Numbered from the stretch's first letter, positions 1 to 7,640 are shown. The stretch is DNA of 21,451 bases from an uncultured Prevotellaceae bacterium (GCA_937902455.1 CALELI010000126.1:1-21451), one strand, 5' to 3'. Numbers and translations are program-made. The notes: generated by a model not told the origin, from the sequence alone.

Positions 1-50
1 CCCATAGTTCGTTAATTATTTATTTTTTGCGGGGAATTAATAGAACACCC

Positions 51-93
51 CTATACTCTTCACTTTTCACTCTTCACTCTGGCTGCAAGCCAG
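51..93 (-). repeat. Heptamer array (4 units) plus terminal hairpin, 3' of the Sua5 gene
   Basis: Reading the plus strand, 51-57, 58-64, 65-71 and 72-78 are four 7-bp units (CTATACT, CTTCACT, TTTCACT, CTTCACT). They abut a perfect 6-bp hairpin at 79-93 (CTGGCT-GCA-AGCCAG). On the coding strand of the upstream gene the order is stop codon (99-101), 5 nt, hairpin, then AGTGAAG units. The hairpin could act as a transcript end or stabiliser, but no T-run follows it, so a classical terminator is not supported. It belongs to the same family as the tracts at 11048, 11880 and 19146. Positions 1-50 hold no recognisable feature. Confidence 0.8.
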
Positions 94-98
94 TTTCA

Positions 99-665
99 TC
101 ATTCCCTTATTACCACAAACTGGCCATTTGCATCTATCTTAATAATGCTTGAAGGCTGATGCTTTTCCTTGCAGCGCTGATTGTAGCGGACGACATAGTC
201 GACGCTGTTCTTTATCTCGTCCGAAATCTCGTCGAAAGTGCGTGCTGTGGGTTCTCCGCTGATGTTGGCACTTGTCGACACTATCGGTTTCTGAAACCTG
301 TAGCAGAGTTCCTTGGAGAACTCCTCTCGAGTGACTCTGATACCAACACTCCCGTCTTCGGCGAGGAGATTGGGTGCCAGTCCTCCTACCTGGTTGAATA
401 TGATAGTCAGAGGCTTGGTGCTGAGTTCTATCAAATCCCATGTGACATCTGCCACATTGCGTACATAGCGTGACAAGCGTGCATCCGAGTCGACAAGACA
501 GATGAGCGCCTTACTGTCAGGACGACGCTTTATCTCATACACTTTCTTTACTGCCTCGGGATTGGTTGCGTCGCATCCTATGCCCCAGATGGTATCAGTG
601 GGGTAGAGTATCACTCCGCCCTGCTTCATCACTTCTATTGCTTTCTTTACTTCGTCCTGTAACAT
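99..665 (-). CDS. tsaC: L-threonylcarbamoyladenylate synthase (Sua5/YciO/YrdC family)
   Basis: Predicted to make threonylcarbamoyl-AMP from threonine, bicarbonate and ATP, the first step of the t6A37 modification of ANN-decoding tRNAs; cytoplasmic. The 188-residue protein shows the YrdC fold signatures: PTDTIWGIG at residues 22-30, KRRPDSKAL at 46-54 and a STSANISGEP motif near residue 130. Its length fits a stand-alone YrdC/TsaC domain, with no C-terminal Sua5 extension. It lies 33 bp downstream of prfC on the same strand, so the two translation-related genes are probably co-transcribed. The stop codon is 5 nt from a heptamer/hairpin element. A YciO-type paralogue of unclear role cannot be excluded from sequence alone; the family call itself is firm. 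Confidence 0.9.
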   Translation of the reverse strand: MLQDEVKKAIEVMKQGGVILYPTDTIWGIGCDATNPEAVKKVYEIKRRPDSKALICLVDSDARLSRYVRNVADVTWDLIELSTKPLTIIFNQVGGLAPNLLAEDGSVGIRVTREEFSKELCYRFQKPIVSTSANISGEPTARTFDEISDEIKNSVDYVVRYNQRCKEKHQPSSIIKIDANGQFVVIRE

Positions 666-698
666 GAGATAGTAGTTAACAGTTATGAATGAACCAAT

Positions 699-2270
699 CT
701 AGAACTCGCTCGTGAAGTGGAACTTGATGTGCTTGAAGTCCTGCTGTGCCATCTGGAGTACATAGTTGGAGTCTGCGAGAAACACATCTCTGCCGTCGCG
801 GTCCTTTGCCATATACTGGTACTTGCGTTTCTTGAAGGCATCAAGCTCTGCCTCATCGTCGCTCTCTATCCAGCACGCCTTGTAAAGACTTACCGGTTCC
901 CAGCGACACTGAGCATTATATTCATTTTCAAGTCGGTACTGGATGACTTCGAACTGAAGTTGCCCTACCGTACCGATGAGTTTCCGGCCATTGAACTGAT
1001 TGATGAACAGCTGAGCCACACCTTCGTCCATAAGTTGGTTGATTCCCTTTTCCAGTTGCTTTGTCTTCATCGGGTCAGCGTTCTCGATGTACTTGAACAT
1101 CTCAGGCGAGAAACTTGGAAGTCCCTTGAAATGGAGTTTTTCACCTTCGGTAAGGGTGTCTCCGATCTTGAAGATTCCATTGTCTGGCAGACCCACGATA
1201 TCACCTGGGTAAGCCTCTTCAATGGTACTCTTCTTCTGAGCCATGAACTGGGTTGGCGATGAGAACCTCACCGTCTTGCCCTGACGCACATGCAAGTACG
1301 GGGCATTCCTCACGAACTTTCCAGAGCAGACCTTACAGAATGCAGTACATGAACGGTGGTTAGGGTCGATGTTGGCTGTAATCTTGAATATGAAACCAGT
1401 GAACTTCGGCTCGTTTGGTTCCACCATACGTTCTTCTGACTGAGTGTGACGAGGATTTGGCGCAATTTCCACGAAACAGTCAAGGAGTTCCTGCACGCCG
1501 AAGTTATTGAGTGCAGAACCGAAGAATACAGGAGCCACATCGGCGTCAAGATATTTCTGGACATCAAATTCAGGATAGACTCCGTCGATCAGGTCGAGGT
1601 CGTCACGCAGCTTCTGGGCATCCTCTGCACCTACTCTCTTGTCGAGTTCGTCGCTGTTGATGTCAACCTCCACCTTCTCAGTCACGAGTTGCTTGTTTGG
1701 CGTGAAGAGATTGAGGTTGTGTTCATATATGTTATATACACCTTTGAATTTCTGTCCCTGATTGATTGGCCACGAGAGTGGTCGCACGCTAATCTGGAGT
1801 TCTGACTCCACTTCGTCCAGCAGGTCGAAAGGATCACGTCCTTCGCGGTCCATCTTGTTGATGTAGACGATGACAGGAGTCTTTCTCATTCGACATACCG
1901 TCATCAGTTTCCTTGTCTGTGCCTCCACACCCTTGGCGCTGTCTATTACTATGATGGCGCTGTCTACTGCCGTAAGTGTACGGAATGTGTCTTCGCAGAA
2001 GTCCTGGTGACCAGGAGTGTCAAGGATGTTGACCTTATAGTCGCGGTAGTCAAATTCCATCACGGAAGTCGACACGGATATTCCTCTCTGCTTCTCTATG
2101 TCCATCCAGTCGGATGTGGCAGTCTTACGTATCTTGTTTGATTTCACTGCACCAGCCACCTGGATCTGTCCTCCAAATAGGAGGAGTTTCTCCGTCAGGG
2201 TCGTCTTACCAGCATCTGGGTGAGAGATGATGGCAAAGGTGCGCCGTTTCTGTATTTCCTGTTCGTTCAC
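699..2270 (-). CDS. prfC: Peptide chain release factor 3 (RF3)
   Basis: A translational GTPase that removes RF1/RF2 from the ribosome after peptide release. The 523-residue length is typical of RF3. GTPase motifs are visible in order: G1 SHPDAGKT (residues 16-23), G2 GISVSTS (63-69), G3 DTPGHQD (84-90) and G4 NKMD (138-141). The elongation-factor-like domain follows, and the C-terminal region (VGQLQFEVIQYRLENEY) is characteristic of RF3 and separates it from EF-G, which would be much longer. The upstream gap to the LysE-type gene is 49 bp and contains three 7-bp repeats of the AGAGTTT type. No separate promoter is obvious there, so read-through from the upstream operon is possible. Confidence 0.97.
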   Translation of the reverse strand: MNEQEIQKRRTFAIISHPDAGKTTLTEKLLLFGGQIQVAGAVKSNKIRKTATSDWMDIEKQRGISVSTSVMEFDYRDYKVNILDTPGHQDFCEDTFRTLTAVDSAIIVIDSAKGVEAQTRKLMTVCRMRKTPVIVYINKMDREGRDPFDLLDEVESELQISVRPLSWPINQGQKFKGVYNIYEHNLNLFTPNKQLVTEKVEVDINSDELDKRVGAEDAQKLRDDLDLIDGVYPEFDVQKYLDADVAPVFFGSALNNFGVQELLDCFVEIAPNPRHTQSEERMVEPNEPKFTGFIFKITANIDPNHRSCTAFCKVCSGKFVRNAPYLHVRQGKTVRFSSPTQFMAQKKSTIEEAYPGDIVGLPDNGIFKIGDTLTEGEKLHFKGLPSFSPEMFKYIENADPMKTKQLEKGINQLMDEGVAQLFINQFNGRKLIGTVGQLQFEVIQYRLENEYNAQCRWEPVSLYKACWIESDDEAELDAFKKRKYQYMAKDRDGRDVFLADSNYVLQMAQQDFKHIKFHFTSEF

Positions 2271-2291
2271 TATGTTTTTTGGTTGATAGTT

Positions 2292-2312
2292 CTCTAAACT
2301 CTAAACTCTCAA
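2292..2312 (-). repeat. Three 7-bp repeats in the prfC leader
   Basis: On the plus strand 2292-2298, 2299-2305 and 2306-2312 read CTCTAAA, CTCTAAA, CTCTCAA, i.e. tandem AGAGTTT-type heptamers in the prfC leader. They have the same 7-bp period as the TTTCACT family but a different sequence, and no hairpin is attached. They fill most of the 49-bp gap between the LysE-type gene and prfC. Confidence 0.7.
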
Positions 2313-2319
2313 TTTTACC

Positions 2320-3084
2320 CTAATCATTCAGCATCGGGAATGAATGTCCTGTGAGGGTATATGTGAGCATGAGTGCCGACACTACCATCACGGCGATACC
2401 GATTCCACGGTTTATCATCCATACTATCCGCATGTTGTAACTCTTCCTCGCCTTGTCGATGAGCCAGGTAAGTCCGAACCACCATAGAAGCGCTCCCACT
2501 ACTATTGATATGTAGCCAAGCACTTGTGGCACGACATTATCTTTCAGCACGAATGTAAACATACTGAATAGAATGCCGAAGAAGCTTATTATCATCGGAT
2601 TGGAGAATGTTACGAGGAACCCTGTAAGCATGTTCTGTGCAAGAGTACCCTTTCCCGTCTTTATCTCAGGCTTCACGTTCCCCACTGGATTTGACCTGAA
2701 GGTGTAGATTCCGAATAAGAGGAAGATGACACTTCCCACCACCTTCATCCAATAGGCAGTGATAGGGTCTTCTATGATGTCAACCACGAAGGAGAGCCCT
2801 AATCCAGTGATGAGAGCATAGATGATGTCACTGATTGATGCGCCGATACCCGTGGCAAAGCCAATCCAGCGGCCTTTGCTGAGGGTACGCCTTACGCAGA
2901 GTATTCCAACAGGTCCCATAGGTGCAGATGCAAAGATGCCAATGACCAACCCTTTCAGAATCATCTCAAACACGCCAATATTCTTCATCCACTGCTCAAA
3001 ATCGAGTTGCCGCTGCAACTCCTGCAGATCAATCTGCGGGATATTATCTATTACATCATGTATCGGTACCTGGAGAAATAGCAT
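2320..3084 (-). CDS. LysE/RhtB-family amino-acid exporter
   Basis: Inner-membrane exporter of the LysE superfamily; the substrate cannot be read from sequence. Membrane segments are evident at residues about 41-62 (containing the family motif APMGPVGILCVRRTL), 75-100, 110-127, 150-180, 185-210 and 225-245. The first 40 residues are hydrophilic and longer than usual, so an internal start at Met33 or Met41 is an alternative. The annotated start is supported by its overlap with the stop of the upstream lipoprotein gene (TAATG), implying translational coupling. It is the last gene of the uxuA-SDR-lipoprotein-exporter run, but a link to hexuronate metabolism is only positional. Confidence 0.85.
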   Translation of the reverse strand: MLFLQVPIHDVIDNIPQIDLQELQRQLDFEQWMKNIGVFEMILKGLVIGIFASAPMGPVGILCVRRTLSKGRWIGFATGIGASISDIIYALITGLGLSFVVDIIEDPITAYWMKVVGSVIFLLFGIYTFRSNPVGNVKPEIKTGKGTLAQNMLTGFLVTFSNPMIISFFGILFSMFTFVLKDNVVPQVLGYISIVVGALLWWFGLTWLIDKARKSYNMRIVWMINRGIGIAVMVVSALMLTYTLTGHSFPMLND

Positions 3085-3467
3085 TATTTCGTTCTTGTTA
3101 GAGTCATTATTTCGTGAATCTGGCCAAAGTCAGACTCGGTATAGGCCTCATGAATGAGTGAGTCTTCACTCAGTTTGATGACCTTCTTTACGGAGACAGA
3201 GTCGATAGAGTCAGGGTACAAGGTGAGGATGCTGTCCTCGAGTGTCCATCGTCCCAGTTCCTCAAAGTCTCCATCCTCAACCTGATAGGTAGAGTCCTTG
3301 TGGAAGATGTAGAACACATTGTCTACACTCTGTACGTCTGGCATGTCGTTCACTTCAGTACGGATGGTTGCCAGTTTCCATTCTCCGCAGATGTCTGCAT
3401 CACTGTTGCTCTCCGAGCATGAGATGACAAGGAGAGCAAGAAGTGATGAAAGGATTATGGGTTTCAT
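3084..3467 (-). CDS. Small lipocalin-like lipoprotein
   Basis: A predicted lipoprotein of 127 residues. I prefer the start at 3467 (MKPIIL) over an in-frame ATG 18 bp upstream, because it gives a short basic n-region, a hydrophobic stretch and a lipobox ending at Cys17 (LLVISC). The mature part contains WKLATIRTE, short acidic strands and a GRWTLEDSILTLYPD segment, resembling the small lipocalin-like proteins common in Bacteroidota (Trp after GE, repeated beta strands); no catalytic motif is visible. It starts one base after the stop of the SDR gene and its stop overlaps the start of the exporter, so it is embedded in the operon. Function unknown. Confidence 0.8.
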   Translation of the reverse strand: MKPIILSSLLALLVISCSESNSDADICGEWKLATIRTEVNDMPDVQSVDNVFYIFHKDSTYQVEDGDFEELGRWTLEDSILTLYPDSIDSVSVKKVIKLSEDSLIHEAYTESDFGQIHEIMTLTRTK

Positions 3468-3468
3468 A

Positions 3469-4287
3469 TTAGATGCAGTATACATTGAAACCGCCGTCTA
3501 CGACAGCAACAGTACCAGTCACGAACTTTGAAGCAGGACTGATGAGGTAGTGGATAGTTCCACACAGTTCTTCCGGTTCGCCCATACGTCCGAACGGAGT
3601 CTGCTGGATGATGTGCTCGGCACGTGGAGTCCAGCTTCCGTCAGGATTTACGAGGAGGTCGTGGTTCTGGTTGGTTACGAAGAAACCAGGAGCGATTGCG
3701 TTTACGCGGATGCCGTCACCGAACTTGCGGGCAACTTCTGATGCCATGTATTCAGTGAAGCTCTTGATGCCCGACTTGGCTGCAGAATAACCGCAGACAC
3801 GGGTGCAAGGACGGAAACTTGTCATTGAACCGAAGTTCACGATCTGTCCCTTGCCCTGTTCCTTCATAGGCTTAAGGAACACCTGAGTAGGGATGACAGT
3901 ACCTGTGAGGTTCAATTCGAGAACGAACGAGAACTGCTTAGGGTCGAGATCGAAGATTGACTGATCGTCAGCGATGGTGGCACCTTTCTGGTTGCCTCCG
4001 GCAGCATTGAGCAATGTGTCGACACGACCATACTTTGCGAGGATATCCTTGCAGTTCTGCTCTACTGTTGCCACATCGAGTACGTTTGTTGCAAACCAGC
4101 AGGCTTCGCCGCCGTCGGCCTTGATTTCAGCAACGAGTTTCTTGCCAAGTTCCTCTTCCTGAGGAAGACTGAGAAATGCGATTTTGCAACCTTCTTTTGC
4201 AAGATACTTACCAATCATGGAACCCAATACACCTGTTCCGCCGGTAATTACGACCACTTGGTCCTTGATGTCAAATAAACTGTTCAT
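3469..4287 (-). CDS. SDR-family D-mannonate oxidoreductase (fructuronate reductase-like)
   Basis: A 272-residue short-chain dehydrogenase/reductase, probably interconverting D-fructuronate and D-mannonate with NAD(P)H. The nucleotide-binding motif TGGTGVLG is at residues 15-22, NAAG at 94-97, catalytic Ser154 (NFGSMT), and Tyr167/Lys171 (YSAAK). The specific role is inferred from position 33 bp downstream of uxuA: many Bacteroidota and Bacillus subtilis carry an SDR next to uxuA in place of the long-chain UxuB of E. coli. By sequence alone a gluconate 5-dehydrogenase-like activity is an alternative. The 3' end abuts the lipoprotein gene. Confidence 0.85.
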   Translation of the reverse strand: MNSLFDIKDQVVVITGGTGVLGSMIGKYLAKEGCKIAFLSLPQEEELGKKLVAEIKADGGEACWFATNVLDVATVEQNCKDILAKYGRVDTLLNAAGGNQKGATIADDQSIFDLDPKQFSFVLELNLTGTVIPTQVFLKPMKEQGKGQIVNFGSMTSFRPCTRVCGYSAAKSGIKSFTEYMASEVARKFGDGIRVNAIAPGFFVTNQNHDLLVNPDGSWTPRAEHIIQQTPFGRMGEPEELCGTIHYLISPASKFVTGTVAVVDGGFNVYCI

Positions 4288-4320
4288 AGTCTTATTTATT
4301 ATGTTGTTATCCTGGAATTT

Positions 4321-5544
4321 CTAGTTTTCTAATTTATACGGCAACTTGTATTCAATTCCCAGTTCGTCATCTACTGTTGCGAGGATGCCCTGAACCTGTC
4401 CCATTGCGAACATTCTTCCGAGGAACGAGTATCCGGCATTGTAGCCCTTGTCCTGCTCGTCGTACATGTCCATGAACGGGCCGTGGTCTACTCTCATCGG
4501 CAGTTCTGGATTCTCCTTCTCGAATATTCTTGCCAGCTCAATGAGGTTTGCACGGCCTCCGAGATGACTGGCCTCGGTGAAGTCGCCGTTAGGGAAGATG
4601 TGGCATGAGCGAAGATGGACGAAATGAGTTCTCGATGCATATTTCCTTGCCAGTTCCACTACGTTGTTGTGAGCACCCGACGAGAGGCTTCCTGCACAGA
4701 AAGTCAGACCATTGTGCTTGTTGTCCACAGCCTTCAGGAACCACTCTATATCCTCGTCGCAAGTCACGATTCGTGGCAAGCCGAGAATCTGGAGAGGTGG
4801 GTCGTCAGGGTGTACACACATGTTCATTCCATATTCCTCACATGTAGGCATGATGGCATTGAGGAAGTAGCGCATGTTTTCGCGAAGCTGGTCGCGGGTG
4901 ATACCCTTGTAGAGGTCAAGCAACTGGCGGAACAACTCGATAGGATGTTCGTCGTCCTCCTTGATGTTGCCATTCACGAATCCCTGAGTCTTCACGATGA
5001 TGTTGTCGACCAGGTGATGGTTGAATTCAGCCTCCCTGCCCTCCTTCACTACCCTCTCGTGAATCTTGTCAGCCTCAGCCACCTTGTCGGCAGGGAAACT
5101 GTCCCTTGCGCCTTCGCGCTTGAGGATGTAGATGTCGAAGTAGGCAAACTCGGCGTGAGAGAAATAGAGGTTCGATGTGAAGTTCGGATTAGGGTGCATC
5201 AGGTCCGTGCGAGCCCAGTCGAGCACAGGCATGAAGTTATAGCATATAGTGTGGATGCCCTCAAGTCCGAGATTCTTCAGGCTCTCCTTGTAAGTCTCAA
5301 TCTGCTGGTCGCGGTCAGGACCGGCGTACTTGATGCTTTCCACTACAGGCAGGCTCTCCACCACGCTCCATCTCATTCCGAAACTCTCGATGTATTCCTT
5401 CAGGTCGCGGATCTTCTCACGTGTCCATACTTCTCCGTTAGGAACATCATGCAAGGCAGTCACGATTCCCTCCACTCCAATCTGCCTGAGCATCTTCAGA
5501 GTGATCTTGTCCTTCTTGCCGAACCAGCGCCACGTTTTTTCCAT
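4321..5544 (-). CDS. uxuA: Mannonate dehydratase
   Basis: Dehydrates D-mannonate to 2-keto-3-deoxygluconate in hexuronate catabolism; cytoplasmic, metal-dependent. The 407-residue protein is full length and shows UxuA family landmarks: MEKTWRWFG at the start, YNFMPVLDWARTDL at residues 102-115, HPDDPP at 245-250, CAGSLSSG at 283-290 and HLR at 310-312, consistent with the TIM-barrel metal site. It is the first gene of the minus-strand run and is preceded by a well-matched Bacteroidota promoter (5596-5626). No uxaC, kdgK or uronate transporter is in the window, so the rest of the pathway must lie elsewhere. Confidence 0.96.
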   Translation of the reverse strand: MEKTWRWFGKKDKITLKMLRQIGVEGIVTALHDVPNGEVWTREKIRDLKEYIESFGMRWSVVESLPVVESIKYAGPDRDQQIETYKESLKNLGLEGIHTICYNFMPVLDWARTDLMHPNPNFTSNLYFSHAEFAYFDIYILKREGARDSFPADKVAEADKIHERVVKEGREAEFNHHLVDNIIVKTQGFVNGNIKEDDEHPIELFRQLLDLYKGITRDQLRENMRYFLNAIMPTCEEYGMNMCVHPDDPPLQILGLPRIVTCDEDIEWFLKAVDNKHNGLTFCAGSLSSGAHNNVVELARKYASRTHFVHLRSCHIFPNGDFTEASHLGGRANLIELARIFEKENPELPMRVDHGPFMDMYDEQDKGYNAGYSFLGRMFAMGQVQGILATVDDELGIEYKLPYKLEN

Positions 5545-5595
5545 ATTACGCTCTTGTTTTAGTTAAAGTTTATACTTATTGACCAATTCAATCTG

Positions 5596-5626
5596 CAAAG
5601 ATACGATTAAGCGAGCGAAAAACCAA
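5596..5626 (-). promoter_or_regulatory. Predicted promoter of the uxuA operon
   Basis: On the minus strand a -33 TTTG (5626-5623) is followed by a 19-nt spacer and a -7 TATCTTTG (5603-5596). This matches the Bacteroides primary-sigma consensus TTTG/TAnnTTTG in both sequence and spacing. The expected start near 5589 would leave a leader of about 45 nt before uxuA. This is the best promoter match in the window. Confidence 0.75.
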
Positions 5627-5703
5627 ATATATTTGAGTTTTTCCGAGCGAGAGTATCTAAAACAGCAAGTTAAAGATACGATTAAGCGAGCGAAAAACCA
5701 AAT
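5597..5703. repeat. Duplicated 32-bp promoter-containing repeat with imperfect palindrome
   Basis: An exact 32-bp direct repeat occurs at 5597-5628 and 5672-5703 (period 75 bp); both copies contain GCGAGCGAAAAACCAAAT. The first copy holds the uxuA promoter; in the second the -7 is weakened to TATCTTTA. Positions 5599-5658 also form an imperfect palindrome (outer arms AGATAC/GTATCT, centre CAAATATATTTG). A short open frame on the plus strand here (5579-5803) encodes the repeat twice and is not considered a gene. Confidence 0.85.
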
Positions 5704-5740
5704 TTATTTGAATTTTTTGGCTTACCTATTCATGAACATA

Positions 5741-5813
5741 CCACTTTACCCTACGGAAAGTGGTGACTTTACAAACACAGGGATTTACTGGTGTTCTGGT
5801 TAGGTAGGGTCTT
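5741..5813. repeat. Hairpin module, left copy
   Basis: A hairpin at 5741-5763 (CCACTTT/AAAGTGG, 9-nt loop) is followed after 34 nt by GGTTAGGTAGGGTCTT at 5798-5813. A similar order, hairpin then GGTTAGGAGGGGTCTATT, recurs at 7842-7928 in the same orientation. The copy is diverged, so the relationship is likely but not exact. Confidence 0.6.
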
Positions 5814-5861
5814 TAACTTACCACTTTGCACCGGGAACGGAGAGAATCTGCCACCTGAACT

Positions 5862-5961
5862 GATACGCACTCGCGGTTGAGCTGATGCTCACTCGCAGTT
5901 GAACGGATGCTCACTCGCGGTTGAACGGAGGCTCACTCGCGGTTGAACGGAGGCACACTCG
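5862..5961. repeat. 22-bp tandem repeats, first family
   Basis: Four full 22-bp units (5862-5883, 5884-5905, 5906-5927, 5928-5949) and a partial fifth share the core GCTCACTCGCGGTTGAACG with a few substitutions. There are no unique spacers, so this is a direct tandem array and not CRISPR. It runs directly into the next array. Confidence 0.9.
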
Positions 5962-6076
5962 TTAAGATAACTTATCTTCAATCGTTAACATAACTTATCT
6001 TTAATCGTTAAGATAACTTATCTTTACATGTTAAGATAACTTATCTTCATGTGTTAACATAACTTATCTTCACGAT
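5962..6076. repeat. 23-bp tandem repeats with internal palindrome, second family
   Basis: Five units of 23 bp (starts 5962, 5985, 6008, 6031, 6054), the last slightly degenerate. Three units contain AAGATAACTTATCTT, an inverted repeat with 7-bp arms; in the units at 5985 and 6054 a G-to-C change (AACATAA) breaks one pair. It could be a set of binding sites for a dimeric protein or a hairpin array; no gene is encoded. Confidence 0.9.
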
Positions 6077-6098
6077 ATGACAAAAGTTATCTTGACGA

Positions 6099-6186
6099 GA
6101 CCGTCTCAGTTCAAGTCCGAGTTCGTCCCAGCACAACCTTGACCTCGTCTCCGTTCGAGGGCGACTATGTCTCCGCACGAAGATAT
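6099..6186. repeat. Degenerate 22-bp repeats, third family
   Basis: Four consecutive 22-bp segments (6099-6120, 6121-6142, 6143-6164, 6165-6186) align without gaps around a GTCTCCGTTC-like core. They are much more diverged than the two arrays before them but keep the period. Positions 6077-6098 are transitional and contain a half unit of the second family (GTTATCTT). Confidence 0.6.
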
Positions 6187-6224
6187 GCCAAACCTATAAA
6201 GCCTACGGCATAACGTGCGCAGAA

Positions 6225-6264
6225 GGGGGTGTAAAGACCATGGGAGGTCAGGAGAGGTCTACTT
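6225..6264. repeat. 40-bp direct repeat, copy at the 3' side of the ATPase gene
   Basis: Begins GGGGGTGTAAAGACCATG and continues to GAGAGGTCTAC. It aligns without gaps to 7890-7929 with only a handful of substitutions. The two copies lie in direct orientation on either side of the AAA ATPase gene, this one 9 bp from its stop codon. Confidence 0.75.
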
Positions 6265-6272
6265 TTTTGGGG

Positions 6273-7607
6273 TCAGAGTAACCCAACCATATATATAGGT
6301 ATCATTAATGTCTCACCATCCTTGCGTAGGTCTTTTGTATATATGACGAATCTGCTGCTGATACGTCCTGAATACTTTTTACAAAATTCATCAAGTGACT
6401 TATGAGTGTTGTACCCTGCTGATTTAACTTCTAATGGCCACAGCTTGAAACCTCGTGACAGCAGAAAATCAATCTCGTATACGTGATTGTTCTCGGCAGG
6501 CCACGTGTAATAGAACAGTTTGTTGCCGGATGAAGCCAGCGCCTGAGCTACTGCATTCTCAAACACATAGCCTAAATTCGCATCGAGTTTATCGTTCAAG
6601 AGCTTCTGATAGATGATGTTCTCTGTAAACTTTTTGTCCCAGAACGCCAACGTCACAAAAAGTCCAGTGTCACATACATACATCTTGTAGGAAGACTTAT
6701 CAGATGACAGTTCCATTCCAACATTAGGATCGTCCGAATGATATGCAACATTCACGGTCTTACTGTCTTCGATCATTTCAATCAGTCCGCGGACCGAGTC
6801 GCTGTTTGTCTTGCCCAGTACAGAATTAATCTGATAGCGTGTAGTGTTCTTGTGTAGTTCCCCAGGAATAGCCTTGAATATTGATTGTGCCTTGTCAGTC
6901 TTGTCAAGCTTGTGAAAGTCTTGCTCGTATATACGCAAAATACCTCTTTTTACCTTGTCCACTTTCATTAGGTCAAGTGTCTCGATGTATTTGCTTACAG
7001 CCTGTGGCATTCCTCCGACAAGCATATACAGACGATAGTCGCGCAACATCTTTCGATTCACATCGTCTCCTAACGGCTTTTTCCTCTCCAGCATCTCTCT
7101 TAACAAAGGAATCGTTTCTGCATCACCAAGCGCCCATCGAAATTCCTCATAATCCATGGGGTACATGCAGATAGGTTCCTCTTCGCTTGGAATTACTATT
7201 TCGTCAACGTTCTTGTGAATGCTGATGAGCGAACCTGTTTCGATATAGTCATAACGTCCATCTTCTACCAGGTACTTTATAGCCTGACGTGCTATAGGAT
7301 ATTGCTGTACTTCATCGAAGATGATGACAGACTCTCTTTCATATAAAGACACACCCTTCAAAAGCTTTAGCCTTGTGAAGAAATAGTCTATGTCTGAAAG
7401 ATTATTGAAAAGGCCCTTTTCTTCCTTTGAAGCCTTTGCAAAATCAATAATGATGTGTGAACGGTACTCTCTTTGGGCAAACAATTGCGCAATCGTTGAC
7501 TTGCCTACACGTCTCGGACCTTCTATAAGCAGCGCAGATTCACCTGCAGACTCTGCCTTCCACGCAAGCATCTCGTCGTATATTTTCCTTCTGAATATCT
7601 TCTCCAT
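6273..7607 (-). CDS. AAA ATPase with DUF4143-type nuclease-like C-terminus
   Basis: A 444-residue protein of the common bacterial and archaeal ATP-binding/DUF4143 family, whose cellular role is not established. The N-terminal P-loop has Walker A GPRRVGKST (residues 30-38), Walker B VIIFDE (94-99) and a sensor-like ETGSLIS (123-129). The C-terminal domain carries a PD-(D/E)xK-like pattern: Glu378/Asp380 (YEIDFLL) and Glu393-Val-Lys395 (PLEVKSAG), so a DNA-cleaving or DNA-binding function is possible but unproven. It is a single-gene island among repeats, unrelated to its neighbours, with its own -7 element upstream. It appears intact. Families of this type are frequently accessory and often sporadic between strains. 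Confidence 0.9.
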   Translation of the reverse strand: MEKIFRRKIYDEMLAWKAESAGESALLIEGPRRVGKSTIAQLFAQREYRSHIIIDFAKASKEEKGLFNNLSDIDYFFTRLKLLKGVSLYERESVIIFDEVQQYPIARQAIKYLVEDGRYDYIETGSLISIHKNVDEIVIPSEEEPICMYPMDYEEFRWALGDAETIPLLREMLERKKPLGDDVNRKMLRDYRLYMLVGGMPQAVSKYIETLDLMKVDKVKRGILRIYEQDFHKLDKTDKAQSIFKAIPGELHKNTTRYQINSVLGKTNSDSVRGLIEMIEDSKTVNVAYHSDDPNVGMELSSDKSSYKMYVCDTGLFVTLAFWDKKFTENIIYQKLLNDKLDANLGYVFENAVAQALASSGNKLFYYTWPAENNHVYEIDFLLSRGFKLWPLEVKSAGYNTHKSLDEFCKKYSGRISSRFVIYTKDLRKDGETLMIPIYMVGLL

Positions 7608-7632
7608 AACCGTTGCAAAATTATATTTTCTG

Positions 7633-7640
7633 CAAAGTTA
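7633..7640 (-). promoter_or_regulatory. Predicted -7 element for the AAA ATPase gene
   Basis: Minus strand TAACTTTG matches the TAnnTTTG consensus, 25 bp upstream of the start codon. No exact -33 TTTG lies 19-21 nt further upstream; the sequence there is AT-rich. Confidence 0.5.

Noticed and set aside
79..93. Rho-independent terminator after the Sua5 gene
   Set aside because: The stem is perfect but it is followed by AGTGAAG repeats and not by a T-run; identical architecture inside coding regions argues it is part of the repeat family.
4615..5562. Long plus-strand open frame of 315 codons opposite uxuA
   Set aside because: It is the antisense shadow of uxuA, whose protein is clearly recognisable; no coherent domain in the antisense reading.
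5579..5803. 74-codon plus-strand open frame upstream of uxuA
   Set aside because: It is a translation of the duplicated 32-bp promoter repeat (the same peptide appears twice) and overlaps the uxuA promoter; no ribosome-binding site or family resemblance.
5862..6076. CRISPR array
   Set aside because: The repeats are contiguous 22-23-bp units with no unique spacers, and no cas gene is in the window.
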